Positions 1 to 8,273 of a stretch of DNA of 64,000 nt are shown piece after piece. The stretch's first letter is position 1; each line of letters opens with the position of its first letter. Source of the DNA: Clostridium magnum DSM 2767 (lineage in GTDB: Bacteria; Bacillota; Clostridia; Clostridiales; Clostridiaceae). The position numbers were made by a program, and so were the translations under genes. Where the stretch lies: positions 124,001-188,000 of the forward strand of contig NZ_LWAE01000006.1 of NCBI RefSeq assembly GCF_001623875.1. Direction: 5' to 3'. Below the pieces are notes generated by a model. It searched no databases. It had not been told where the DNA came from and saw nothing but the letters and a program-made list of their open reading frames with translations.

Positions 1-537
1 AAAGAGGCTGTTATAGAAGCTGCAAAGAGAGATGAGATAGTTTCTTTTGTGGCAGATCCATCTTATGCAAGTAGCTTAATGGAAAGTTCACCTGAATATA
101 AGGGGAAATGGGCAGTTATGAAACTTCCAGCCTTTGAATCAGGAGGAAATAGAGACATATCCTTAGGAGGCTCAAGCTTAATGATAAATAAAGCATCTGA
201 AAATACAAATCTAGCAAAAGAATTTATAAAATTTTCTATAACAGATGATAAGACGCAAATGGGTAATATGAATAAATACGGACTATTTCCAGTAAACATA
301 GACCAATATAATCTTGTTGAATTTAACAAATCTATAGATTATTTTAATAGTAGGATATGGTACTTGTTTGGAGATGTTGAAAAAGGAGCTCCTATAGTAA
401 ATTATACGCTGGATTTTTCAACTATTGGAGAAGTAGTAGAAAATAATTTATCTAAAGATAACTTAGCTAGTAAGGAAATACCAGTACTGTTAGAGTTGCT
501 TCAAAAGGAAAGTGAAAGTAGAATTGTGAAAAAGTAG
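1..537 (+). CDS. ABC transporter extracellular solute-binding protein, C-terminal part
   Basis: The open frame enters from the left edge, so only the last 178 residues are visible and the start lies outside the window. The stretch resembles the C-lobe of family 1 sugar-binding lipoproteins (UgpB/MalE type): a GGSSLMINKAS segment followed by N-LAKEFIKF, where family members have 'L.I...SKN...A.eFikfl', and then a helical C-terminal tail. It would capture a sugar or similar solute outside the membrane for an ABC importer whose permease genes must lie upstream. The substrate cannot be told. No transporter gene follows; a converging glycosyltransferase gene comes next. Confidence 0.7.
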   Translation, partial: KEAVIEAAKRDEIVSFVADPSYASSLMESSPEYKGKWAVMKLPAFESGGNRDISLGGSSLMINKASENTNLAKEFIKFSITDDKTQMGNMNKYGLFPVNIDQYNLVEFNKSIDYFNSRIWYLFGDVEKGAPIVNYTLDFSTIGEVVENNLSKDNLASKEIPVLLELLQKESESRIVKK

Positions 538-613
538 AAATTGTTATATGCTAGAGGTATATCAATTTAAGGATATCTGCGTATAAAATAGCATATAATA
601 AAAAAAACCCCTG

Positions 614-647
614 AAACGTTTACAATTGACCTGTTTTAGTGTATAAT
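614..647 (+). promoter_or_regulatory. Sigma-A type promoter overlapping a LacI-type half palindrome
   Basis: TTTACA (619-624), a 17-base spacer and TATAAT (642-647) make a near-consensus vegetative promoter on the plus strand. The -35 box overlaps AAACGTTT (614-621), a short palindrome typical of LacI/CcpA-family operator cores, although the outer bases are imperfect. There is no gene immediately downstream on this strand; transcription would run about 80 bases into the terminator at 696-735. Confidence 0.5.
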
Positions 648-653
648 CGTAAA

Positions 654-735
654 TAGGGGATTAATCATAGGGATTTTTTTATAAAAAATGTAAAACCTCC
701 TGACTGGATCGGAAAATAGTCAGGAGGCCTTTTTT
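654..735 (+). ncRNA. Candidate small RNA between a promoter and a terminator
   Basis: This is an inference. A good promoter ends at 647 and a strong terminator begins at 696, with no reading frame between them. The transcript would be about 80 nucleotides. Its 3' hairpin begins with CCTCCTGACT, which contains a sequence complementary to Shine-Dalgarno sites, as in several base-pairing regulators. It could instead be a leader fossil left after a deletion. Confidence 0.3.
696..735 (+). terminator. Intrinsic terminator
   Basis: The inverted repeat CCTCCTGACT (696-705) / AGTCAGGAGG (718-727) forms a perfect 10-bp stem with a 12-base loop, followed by CC and a T-run. It lies between the solute-binding protein gene and the converging glycosyltransferase gene and ends transcripts on the plus strand. 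Confidence 0.85.
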
Positions 736-736
736 A

Positions 737-1855
737 TTATTCATTTAGTATTTTCTTGTAGGCTTCAATTGTTTTTTCTGAAGTTTTCTCCCAAGAAAAA
801 TCAGAAGCTCTTCTTAAAGCTTTAGAAGTCAACTCATCTCTTATTCCTTTATCATTTAATAATGCTTCAAGTGAATACATAAGGTTTTTCATATTAAAAG
901 GATCTATGAGGATACCGCCATCACCTACTACTTCTGGTATTGAGGAAATATTAGAAGCAATTACAGGAGTTCCACAACTCATAGCTTCTAAAGGAGGAAG
1001 TCCAAAACCCTCATATAATGAAGGGTATGCAAAGACTTTACAAGCGTTATAGAATATTGGTAATAGATCTTCTGGTACAAAACCAGTAAACTTTATATTA
1101 GATACTATATTCAAATCAGAGCCTAGTTGTTTCAAAACATTACCATCATCTTTATTAGCTCCAACTATTACTAGATCATGTTCCTGATCTAAGTTTTTAA
1201 ATATCTTCGAAAATGCCACCATTAGAGAAGATACATTTTTTCTTGGACTAAATCCACCTATATATAGTATGAAAGGTTTGTCTATATCATAATCCTTTCT
1301 TAAAGTTTCTTGACATTCATCTTTATTTAATGGCTTGTATTTACTATCAGCAGCTAGAGGTGTAACAAAAACCTTATCTTCATCAATAGAAAAAAATTTT
1401 AAAATATCTCTTTTAGAACATTCAGATACTGTTATGATACCATCACAAAGTTCCACTATTCTAGGCATTTCTTTTAGAAATTTAGAGAGATAACCTCGGC
1501 CTACAGTCTCAGGTAAGATATATGGTATTAAATCGTGGACAGTCACAACTTTTTTGCAGGTAATATTATCACAAATTCCTATACCGTTTTGAGGTATATG
1601 ATATATATCTACTTTTTCTTTTTCTAAGTTCTTTGGAAAGTAATGCTGCTCAAAAAATCTATGATGTTTTTTGGAAGCTATTACTATTTTTGTATTATCA
1701 TTTTCAAATCTTTTATAATCTTCTCCAGACCAATAAATTTGGTAAAAATTTTCTTTATGAGTTTCAATCATATATTTTAGGATTTTATCTGTATAGGTTC
1801 CTATACCAGTACCTTTATACCAGTTAACTCCTCGTGCATCAATAGCAATCTTCAT
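737..1855 (-). CDS. GT4-family glycosyltransferase (spore-surface cluster)
   Basis: A 372-residue glycosyltransferase of the GT-B fold, family GT4/group 1. The N-terminus MKIAIDARGVNWYKGTGIGTY is the usual acceptor-side opening. The nucleotide-sugar domain has GGFSPRKN (near residue 210) and the E-x7-E signature in YEGFGLPPLEAMSCG, followed by VPEVVGDGG-like residues. The start at 1855 is chosen because GGAGG lies at the right distance; a frame-open GTG-type start 13 codons upstream has no such site. It is divergent from a CotS-like kinase gene, and a close paralogue (5868-6992) is also paired with one. The pairing suggests modification of a spore coat or exosporium glycan; donor and acceptor are unknown. 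Confidence 0.85.
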   Translation of the reverse strand: MKIAIDARGVNWYKGTGIGTYTDKILKYMIETHKENFYQIYWSGEDYKRFENDNTKIVIASKKHHRFFEQHYFPKNLEKEKVDIYHIPQNGIGICDNITCKKVVTVHDLIPYILPETVGRGYLSKFLKEMPRIVELCDGIITVSECSKRDILKFFSIDEDKVFVTPLAADSKYKPLNKDECQETLRKDYDIDKPFILYIGGFSPRKNVSSLMVAFSKIFKNLDQEHDLVIVGANKDDGNVLKQLGSDLNIVSNIKFTGFVPEDLLPIFYNACKVFAYPSLYEGFGLPPLEAMSCGTPVIASNISSIPEVVGDGGILIDPFNMKNLMYSLEALLNDKGIRDELTSKALRRASDFSWEKTSEKTIEAYKKILNE

Positions 1856-1959
1856 ATAATTATCTACCTCCACATTAACATAACCACAACCCAAATCCTA
1901 AGAGAAAGGTGAACTCTACTATATATTATTAATATTACGCTAAAAATGTGTCATTTAGC

Positions 1960-1987
1960 ACATACATATAAATTAATTCATATACTA
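1960..1987 (+). promoter_or_regulatory. Putative sigma-K promoter of the first cotS-like gene
   Basis: CATATACTA (1979-1987) fits the sigma-K -10 consensus CATANNNTA exactly. An ACA (1960-1962) lies 16 bases upstream, at the place of the short sigma-K -35 element. The TTG start with its GGAGGAG site follows 30 bases later. Late mother-cell expression would suit a coat protein. Confidence 0.5.
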
Positions 1988-2017
1988 CATATATAGTAAT
2001 TTATTGGAGGAGTAACC

Positions 2018-3022
2018 TTGGATATACTCGAAGTGCGAAAAGCAGTTCAGGATGCTTATGGACTTAAGGTTAACTTTATAGAAAAGATAAAGAATGTATA
2101 TAAAATTTATACTTTAGATAATCAATTTTGCTTAAAGACGATTAGATATAATATTAAACAGTTTTTATTTATTATATCAGCTATAGAGCATCTTCAAAAT
2201 AATGGATTCAAAAATATACCAGAAATGATAAAAACTCAAGAAGGTATGGGGTATATAAATATAGGGGGAACTTATGCATATCTAACTAAATGGCTTACCT
2301 GTAGAGAATGTAGTTATGACAATCCTGTAGATATATTAATAGCCTCATCAAAATTAGCAGAACTTCATAAGAAAAGTAGGGGGTTTAAAGTAAATGAAAC
2401 AATGCAACCAAGGGTAGGATGGCTTAAATGGATTGAAACATTTAACACAAGAAAAGATGAAATATTAGACTTTAAAAAAAGAATATATATAAAGAAAAAT
2501 AGAACTGAGTTTGACAATACTTATTTAAGTATGATGAAACAGGAATTAGTTAGAGCTGAAACGTCAATACAAAACTTAATTAAAAGTCCATATTTAGATG
2601 TTATGAATAAAGAAATAATAAATAGGGGCTTTTGTCATCATGACTACGCTAATCATAATGTCTTAATAGATTCAGATGGAGAAGTAAATATTATAGACTT
2701 TGATTATTGTATGTTAGATACTCACTTACATGATTTAGCTAGCTTGCTTATTAGAAGAATGAAAAATGGAAAGTGGAGTATCAGTAATGCACTATTTATT
2801 ATTCAGGCCTATAGTGTAATAAATGAGTTAAAAAAAGAAGAAATACCTATAATGGCTGCATTTATGGAATTTCCTCAAGATTATTGGCAGGTTGGAATAC
2901 AGTATTATTGGGAGGAACAGCCTTGGAGTGAAGAATTTTTTGTAAAAAAACTAAAAAAGATAGGAAAAGATAGAAAGGAAAAACAAGATTTTGTTTATGA
3001 ATTTAGATCAATAAAAATATGA
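2018..3022 (+). CDS. CotS-family spore coat protein (kinase-like fold)
   Basis: A 334-residue protein of the CotS/YsxE/YutH family, which has an aminoglycoside-phosphotransferase-like kinase fold. The N-lobe carries YTLDNQFCLKTIRYN; the catalytic loop CHHDYANHNVLID (about residue 207) and the metal-binding segment IIDFDYCMLD (about 226) are intact, so an active small-molecule or sugar kinase is possible. The start is TTG, 7 bases after GGAGGAG. Family members are made in the mother cell and sit in the spore coat. The stop codon TGA is the first three bases of a dispersed repeat (SOR-1). The biochemical substrate is unknown. Confidence 0.85.
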   Translation: MDILEVRKAVQDAYGLKVNFIEKIKNVYKIYTLDNQFCLKTIRYNIKQFLFIISAIEHLQNNGFKNIPEMIKTQEGMGYINIGGTYAYLTKWLTCRECSYDNPVDILIASSKLAELHKKSRGFKVNETMQPRVGWLKWIETFNTRKDEILDFKKRIYIKKNRTEFDNTYLSMMKQELVRAETSIQNLIKSPYLDVMNKEIINRGFCHHDYANHNVLIDSDGEVNIIDFDYCMLDTHLHDLASLLIRRMKNGKWSISNALFIIQAYSVINELKKEEIPIMAAFMEFPQDYWQVGIQYYWEEQPWSEEFFVKKLKKIGKDRKEKQDFVYEFRSIKI

Positions 3023-3091
3023 AGTAAGACTTGAAGCAAAGTTGGATTACCGCATCTGATTCTTAGTTAACGAATCCAGGAACTTAGTACA
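3020..3091 (+). repeat. SOR-1, left part of the dispersed stop-overlapping repeat
   Basis: The copy begins TGAAGTAAGACTTGAAG, with the TGA serving as stop codon of the preceding cotS-like gene. The hairpin-1 right arm CATCTGATTC and the linker TTAGTTAACGAATCCAGG are recognisable; the second hairpin and right end are missing. It is more diverged than SOR-7 to SOR-10. Confidence 0.65.
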
Positions 3092-3166
3092 GTTTGTGAC
3101 ATATATTGTATGTATGGATAATTGGTGGAAGTCAGTTATCAAAAAATATGAGAAAGGGGTGGCAGT

Positions 3167-3352
3167 ATGGGCCATAAAAAAAATAAGCAGGAAGAAGAAA
3201 AGCTAGATTTGAAACTATATGAGGATAAGTTAGAAGTTCTAAAAAGGTCGGTAAAAGAATTGAAAAAAGTAAAAAAGAGAGAAGAGGATATTAGAAAGCT
3301 TGAGAAAAAGAAGAAAAAGATATTAAAGGAGATGAAGAACGGACATAAGTAA
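3167..3352 (+). CDS. Small Lys/Glu-rich coiled-coil protein
   Basis: A 61-residue protein, almost entirely charged, with heptad-like spacing of Leu and Ile (LKLYEDKLEVLKRSVKELKK) predicting one long helix or coiled coil. There is no signal peptide or membrane segment. The GAAAGGGGTGG site 5 bases before ATG supports translation. It opens a likely operon with the next two genes (gap 22 bases, each with its own Shine-Dalgarno site). I recognise no family. The setting suggests a small spore-coat or assembly protein, but nothing in the sequence proves it. Confidence 0.6.
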   Translation: MGHKKNKQEEEKLDLKLYEDKLEVLKRSVKELKKVKKREEDIRKLEKKKKKILKEMKNGHK

Positions 3353-3374
3353 CGATTAATAGGGAGGTTTAGAT

Positions 3375-4136
3375 GTGTATTGCGATAATCTTACTGCATA
3401 TTTTATAAAGTATTTGGAGAGCAAAGGGATTAAAAAAGTAGATAGCTTTGATGAAGAAATAAAGTATGAAAGTATAACACCTTCTATGATAAAAGAGCAA
3501 ATTTATATTATTAGTGAGTTTCATAGAAATACATTGGGGTACACTGGAAGAATGAATAAAAGACTAGATAATAATATCGGTAAAACTGTTGAACAATACA
3601 AAGTATATATAAAAAAGTTAAATAGAGATTTAGAAAAATTGAACGAAAAAGACATTCATAATAAATTTGAAAAAGTTTTACTAGAAAAAGGAGATTTATA
3701 TTTAATAAGAGCAAAACATTGTATTGAGAGTATATACAACAATAATTATATAAGTTTAATAATGAGAAGTATGAAAAAAGTAGAAATGTGCCTTGGCAAC
3801 ACCTATTTCAATAACTTGAGAAAAAATGAAAGTATAGAAATTAAGAGCATAGATGGTTGTTGTTACAACATGTTTGAAATGGATATTATATACCTACTAA
3901 GTAAAATAAAGAAAAAGGGTATGAGTGTAGATTTTGATAGTTTGATAAGAGAGTTTTGCCAAGTTGAGTCTTTAGATGATAACAGTATAGGCTTTATAAG
4001 AGCAGTAATATCTTATCCCTATGAATTTATTAGATGTTGTAATAGGTATAGGGAAAAAAGTAAAGAGTGGACTGAGGATGAATATGTTTCAAAATTAGAA
4101 AAAGCAATGAATTTAGATGGTGAAAGCTTAATTTAA
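3375..4136 (+). CDS. Degenerate CotS-like protein lacking kinase N-lobe and catalytic loop
   Basis: 253 residues from a GTG start preceded by GGGAGG. By eye it aligns to its intact CotS neighbours only in part. EFHRNTLGYTGRM matches the ELHKKSRGFK helix; CCYNMFEMDIIYLLSKIKKKG matches the region after the DFD motif; and SYPYEFIRCCNRYREKSKEW matches the C-terminal F-P-x-D-Y/F...YY...W block. The N-lobe and the catalytic CHHD...HN loop are absent, and DFDY has become SIDG. It is therefore probably a non-catalytic paralogue that kept the helical C-lobe, perhaps a structural or partner protein for the kinase encoded 12 bases downstream. Confidence 0.6.
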   Translation: MYCDNLTAYFIKYLESKGIKKVDSFDEEIKYESITPSMIKEQIYIISEFHRNTLGYTGRMNKRLDNNIGKTVEQYKVYIKKLNRDLEKLNEKDIHNKFEKVLLEKGDLYLIRAKHCIESIYNNNYISLIMRSMKKVEMCLGNTYFNNLRKNESIEIKSIDGCCYNMFEMDIIYLLSKIKKKGMSVDFDSLIREFCQVESLDDNSIGFIRAVISYPYEFIRCCNRYREKSKEWTEDEYVSKLEKAMNLDGESLI

Positions 4137-4148
4137 GGAGGTGTAAAG

Positions 4149-5168
4149 ATGTTACCAAGGTATAGCGAGAGAAGACATTTAACTCAATATGACCTTTGTG
4201 TTGAATTATTCGATAGATTTGATTTAATTGTATATGATGTAGTACCTCTTAGAGGTGTTTTTATGGCCTCTACCAATAAAGGGGAGAAAATATTAAAGAA
4301 GGTGGAATATACTAAGGAAGAACTAAAGTTTATATATAATATTTTAAGTTATATTAGGAACAAGTTTGCTAGGGTGGTTGATTTCGTTAAAGCCAAGACT
4401 GGAGAAATATATACAATTTGGGATGGAAACATGTATTGTATTATGGATGTGGTACAAGGTAAGGAATGTAATTTCAGTAATCCCATTGATTTGAATGCTG
4501 CATCAAAAGGTATTGGTGAACTTCATTGTGCTTCTGAGGGATTTAAGACTAATATATATATGAAATATAATAATGGCAAACTAATAGATACTTTTAAACG
4601 AAGAGTCCAGGAAATGGATTTTTTTAAGAATATAGCTAGTATTCATACTAATAAAACAGAGTTTGATGAAATATTTTTAAAAAATGTAGACTATTACATT
4701 CAAGAAATTAAAAAAAGCACAGATATGCTTGAGAAGTCGTATTACTATAAGCTTTGCAGTGAAGAAGATAAAATTACAATTTGTCACCATGATTTAGCGC
4801 ATCACAACATATTGATAAATAATGAAGAAGCTTACTTCATAGACTTTGATTATGCTATTATAGATCTAAAAGTACATGATTTGTGCAACTTCATAAATAA
4901 AGTAGAAAAGAACTTTGCTTTTGATATAGAAAAGGCTAATATTATACTAGAAAGCTATTGTGATAAGAATACTTTGAATAAAAGAGAACTAGAAGTGCTA
5001 TATGCAATGTTAATTTTTCCAGAAGATTTTTATTCAATATCAAAGGATTATTATACGAAGAGAAAAGAGTGGGATGAAGCAATTTTCCTAGATAGATTAA
5101 GAAGAAAATCTGGTTATAAGGAAGACAGAGAGGAATTTTTAAGTAATTTTAGGACGAAAATAATCTAA
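4149..5168 (+). CDS. CotS-family spore coat protein (kinase-like fold)
   Basis: 339 residues, starting at ATG 7 bases after GGAGGTG. The CotS catalytic loop CHHDLAHHNILI and the metal-binding FIDFDYAIIDLKVHDL are intact, followed by the family's C-terminal block FPEDFYSISKDYYTKRKEW. It is the third gene of the run 3167-5168, and the 12-base gap from the degenerate paralogue implies co-transcription and perhaps a heteromer. A shared terminator with yajQ follows. Role in the coat is by family; the substrate is unknown. Confidence 0.85.
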   Translation: MLPRYSERRHLTQYDLCVELFDRFDLIVYDVVPLRGVFMASTNKGEKILKKVEYTKEELKFIYNILSYIRNKFARVVDFVKAKTGEIYTIWDGNMYCIMDVVQGKECNFSNPIDLNAASKGIGELHCASEGFKTNIYMKYNNGKLIDTFKRRVQEMDFFKNIASIHTNKTEFDEIFLKNVDYYIQEIKKSTDMLEKSYYYKLCSEEDKITICHHDLAHHNILINNEEAYFIDFDYAIIDLKVHDLCNFINKVEKNFAFDIEKANIILESYCDKNTLNKRELEVLYAMLIFPEDFYSISKDYYTKRKEWDEAIFLDRLRRKSGYKEDREEFLSNFRTKII

Positions 5169-5176
5169 GTAGTAAC

Positions 5177-5213
5177 AAAAACACTGCCGTAATTAAATTG
5201 TGGCAGTGTTTTA
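5177..5213. terminator. Bidirectional intrinsic terminator
   Basis: AAAACACTGCC (5178-5188) pairs with GGCAGTGTTTT (5202-5212). A-run and T-run flank the stem on both sides, so it can serve both the cotS-like gene (plus) and yajQ (minus). Confidence 0.85.
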
Positions 5214-5224
5214 TGTAAGTAGAA

Positions 5225-5716
5225 TTACCTTAAGTTTGTGAATTGCAAATCTATACCAAAGTCCTTTGCTTTAAGTGATTGGATAACCTTTTGCAGATCG
5301 TCAATTTTTGAACCAGATATTCGGACTTTATCATCCATAATTTGTGCTTGAACTTTAAGCTTTAGTTCTTTTATATGGGATGTAACTTCCTTAGCTTTTT
5401 CTTTGCTTAAACCTTTTTGAATTTCAATAGTTTGTTTTAAAGTTCCGCCGGAGGCACCCTCTATTTTGCCTGAGTCAAGACATTTTGGGGACAAACCTCT
5501 CTTAATCATTTTTCCTTTTAAAATTTCTAGCATGGCATTAATTTTGTAGTCGTCTTCAGCAGTAAGTTTAAGAGAATCCTTTTCAAGTTGAATTTGAGCT
5601 TTACTTCCTTTAAAGTCATAACGTTGGCTTATTTCCTTCATCGCCTGGTTAACTGAGTTATCCATCTCCTGCATTTCAACTTCTGATACAATATCAAAAG
5701 AGCTATCTTTCGCCAT
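5225..5716 (-). CDS. yajQ: YajQ/DUF520 family nucleotide-binding protein
   Basis: 163 residues, typical length for the family. The opening SFDIVSEVEMQEMDNSVNQA and the RYDFKGSKAQIQL strand are diagnostic of YajQ, which forms two RRM-like domains; the family has been reported to bind nucleotides, tRNA and, in some bacteria, cyclic di-GMP. The start at 5716 (MAKDSS) is preferred because the upstream GTG at 5728 lies inside the Shine-Dalgarno sequence. The protein should be cytoplasmic. It is a housekeeping gene embedded in the spore-coat cluster and monocistronic, convergent with a cotS-like gene. Confidence 0.9.
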   Translation of the reverse strand: MAKDSSFDIVSEVEMQEMDNSVNQAMKEISQRYDFKGSKAQIQLEKDSLKLTAEDDYKINAMLEILKGKMIKRGLSPKCLDSGKIEGASGGTLKQTIEIQKGLSKEKAKEVTSHIKELKLKVQAQIMDDKVRISGSKIDDLQKVIQSLKAKDFGIDLQFTNLR

Positions 5717-5867
5717 ATTAAATACCACCTTTCATAAATTCCTAACTGATATTATACATTAAATAATATAAAGTAGTAAATACATGGGAACAAATCTATA
5801 TGAATAATATCCAATTGTCACCAATTATAAATTAACTTATTAAAAGCTAATCTATAATTGGTATATA

Positions 5868-6992
5868 TCAACTTTTAATTATTTTACTGTATGCAGAGAT
5901 TGTTTCACTTGCAGTTTTATCCCAACTTAAGTTGGATGCTTTAGAAAGACCTAATGAAATTAAATTTTTTCTAAGATCCTCATCTGATAAGACTCTCAAC
6001 ATGGAATCACATAAATTGTCTATATCTCTTGGGTTTATAAGAAGCCCACCGTCACCAACAACTTCTGGTACAGAAGTAACATTTGAAGCTATAACAGGTA
6101 CGCCACAGGCCATAGCTTCAATTGGTGGAAGTCCAAAACCTTCATAAAAAGAAGGATAAACAAATAAGTTAGAAGCATTGTAAATAAAAGGAAGATGTTC
6201 TATTGAAACAAAGCCAGGAAATAATACCTTGTCTGAAATGTGAAGTTCTTCAGCTCGTTTTTTATATATATCATATGATTTACCCTTTTGTCCGGCAACT
6301 ACAAGTTTGATATCTTTTTTATAAACAGATAATAGTTTGCTAAAGCTTTCTATAAGTCCAACAATATTTTTTCTAGGACTAAAACCACCGACATATAATA
6401 TAAAGTCACTGTCTATGGAATAATATTTCTTAGCGATATACCTGCTTATTCTTTTATCCAAAGGCTTATATATATCTTCACCTGCAAGATGAGTAACATA
6501 TACCTTATCTTCAGGAAAATTAAAGGTTTCAATTATATCTTTTTTTGAATAATTAGAAACAGTAATAATTCCATCACAATGTGATATGATTTTAGGAATA
6601 TGATCAGAGAAAATTTTCAGATATCTATCGCTTACTGTTTCTGGCATCTTATATGGAATTACATCATGGAGCGTTATAACAAAACGACACTTTTTATCGG
6701 TAGGAAGACCAACTCCATTTTGAGGAACATGATAAAGTTCTATGTTTTTATCTTTTAATATATTAGGGATATTTACCTCATCCCAAAAATTAGCCTCACT
6801 ACCTTCAGTAATACTATTTAAATGAAAATTTTCTTTTAAAGACATATCATACTTAGAATTTTCAGGCATAAAAAGTAGGTATTTATTTATATTGTCGATT
6901 CTATTTAAACAATTAATTAATTGATAAGTGTAAGTACCTATGCCTGTTCCCCTATACCATTTTGCTGCACGTCCGTCGATTCCTATTTTCAT
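5868..6992 (-). CDS. GT4-family glycosyltransferase (second spore-surface copy)
   Basis: 374 residues, a clear paralogue of the protein at 737-1855: MKIGIDGRAAKWYRGTGIGTY, HVPQNGVGLPTDKKC, GGFSPRKNIVGL and the E-x7-E segment YEGFGLPPIEAMACG are shared. ATG at 6992 has AAAGGA upstream. As with the first copy, it is divergent from a CotS-like kinase gene, so the pair appears to be a duplicated two-gene module. It probably adds a sugar to a spore-surface glycan; the specificity is not visible. Confidence 0.85.
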   Translation of the reverse strand: MKIGIDGRAAKWYRGTGIGTYTYQLINCLNRIDNINKYLLFMPENSKYDMSLKENFHLNSITEGSEANFWDEVNIPNILKDKNIELYHVPQNGVGLPTDKKCRFVITLHDVIPYKMPETVSDRYLKIFSDHIPKIISHCDGIITVSNYSKKDIIETFNFPEDKVYVTHLAGEDIYKPLDKRISRYIAKKYYSIDSDFILYVGGFSPRKNIVGLIESFSKLLSVYKKDIKLVVAGQKGKSYDIYKKRAEELHISDKVLFPGFVSIEHLPFIYNASNLFVYPSFYEGFGLPPIEAMACGVPVIASNVTSVPEVVGDGGLLINPRDIDNLCDSMLRVLSDEDLRKNLISLGLSKASNLSWDKTASETISAYSKIIKS

Positions 6993-7106
6993 AAGATTAT
7001 TCCTTTCGAATTTGTTATATATTATTATATTAAAGTTAATCTAAAAGTGTTAATAATCTTCTAAATTTAATGATGTATTCATATAAATTATATAGGGGTG
7101 ATTAAC

Positions 7107-8108
7107 ATGATGAGAGAATTTGAAATAGAAAGACAATTCGGCATAAAGATTGAAAACATAAAACCAAATAAAGGAGTATATCTTTTAAAAACAGATCAAG
7201 GAACGAAATGTTTAAAGAAAATAAATTATGGTACACAAAAGCTCTTATTTGTTTATGGAGCCAAAGAGCATTTGATAAAAAGTGGATTTTCAAAGGTAGA
7301 TAGATATTGTCTTAATGTTGATGGAAGCCCTTATGCTCTTGTAAATGAAGATATTTATACCCTTTCAGAATGGATTGAGGGGAGAGAGTGTGATTTTAGA
7401 AGCAAGGATGACTTAATTAAGGCAGCTAAAGGGTTAGCTTATTTGCATATTGCTTCTAAGGGGTATGAACCACCTGAAAATAGCAAGTTAAAAACAGATT
7501 TAGGAAGATGGCCAAATCTAATGGAGAAAAGGGTTAGATCCTTTGATAAGATGAGAGATATGATTAGGAAAAAGGGTAATAAAACAAATTTTGATCTAAA
7601 TTACATGAAGACAATGCAATTTTATAAGGATATAGGAAAAGTAGCTATGGAGGTATTGGCTGATTCTCAGTACGTGGATTTGTGTAGAATTACTGAAGAA
7701 GAAAAAGGTTTCTGCCATCATGATTTCACATATCATAATATAATAATTGATACAGAAGACTGCGTTAACGTAATAGATTTTGATTACTGTAAGAGAGAAA
7801 TAAGAACTTATGATATTTCAGCTTTTATGATCAAGGTATTAAAGAGAGTTGACTGGAATATAGAATATGCTGAGACTATTATTAATTCCTATAATGAGGT
7901 TAGTTCGCTAAAGGAAGAGGAATATAGAACCGTATTCGCTTTTCTATTGTTTCCTCAACGTTTTTGGAGACTTGCAAATAGGTATTATTATAATGAAATT
8001 AACTGGCCTTCAAACACCTTTAACAATAAATTGGAGGAATTGATTTCTGAACAAGAGAAGTATATTAAATTTATTGAAAGTTTTAAAAAGATATATAATC
8101 AAAAGTAA
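7107..8108 (+). CDS. CotS-family spore coat protein (kinase-like fold)
   Basis: 333 residues from ATG 7107, 7 bases after AGGGGTG. The N-lobe GVYLLKTDQGTKCLKKINYG, the catalytic loop CHHDFTYHNIIID and the metal-binding VIDFDYCKRE are intact; the C-terminal FPQRFWRLANRYYYNEINWP block is also present. Closest neighbour by eye is the copy at 2018. It is divergent from the GT4 gene at 6992. Expected location is the mother cell and later the spore coat; substrate unknown. Confidence 0.85.
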   Translation: MMREFEIERQFGIKIENIKPNKGVYLLKTDQGTKCLKKINYGTQKLLFVYGAKEHLIKSGFSKVDRYCLNVDGSPYALVNEDIYTLSEWIEGRECDFRSKDDLIKAAKGLAYLHIASKGYEPPENSKLKTDLGRWPNLMEKRVRSFDKMRDMIRKKGNKTNFDLNYMKTMQFYKDIGKVAMEVLADSQYVDLCRITEEEKGFCHHDFTYHNIIIDTEDCVNVIDFDYCKREIRTYDISAFMIKVLKRVDWNIEYAETIINSYNEVSSLKEEEYRTVFAFLLFPQRFWRLANRYYYNEINWPSNTFNNKLEELISEQEKYIKFIESFKKIYNQK

Positions 8109-8131
8109 AATAATATTATCTAAGATAAGAA

Positions 8132-8182
8132 TAGGCATATGAGTACTGATTTAATTTATTAGTACTATATGTCTATTTTTAA
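8132..8182 (+). terminator. Intrinsic terminator
   Basis: AGGCATATGAGTACT and AGTACTATATGTCT form an interrupted stem followed by ATTTTTAATTT. It separates the cotS-like gene from yabG. Confidence 0.75.
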
Positions 8183-8273
8183 TTTAAATAATTAAGAATG
8201 ATAAATAAAATGCACAAAATAAAGAAATAAACATATTATGTATATTACCAGATTGAATGTGGAGATGTAGGGT

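Noticed and set aside
543..598. Inverted TTATATGCTA / TAGCATATAA after the solute-binding protein gene
   Set aside because: A-rich rather than T-rich downstream and a loop over 30 bases; not a convincing terminator and too A+T-rich to exclude chance.
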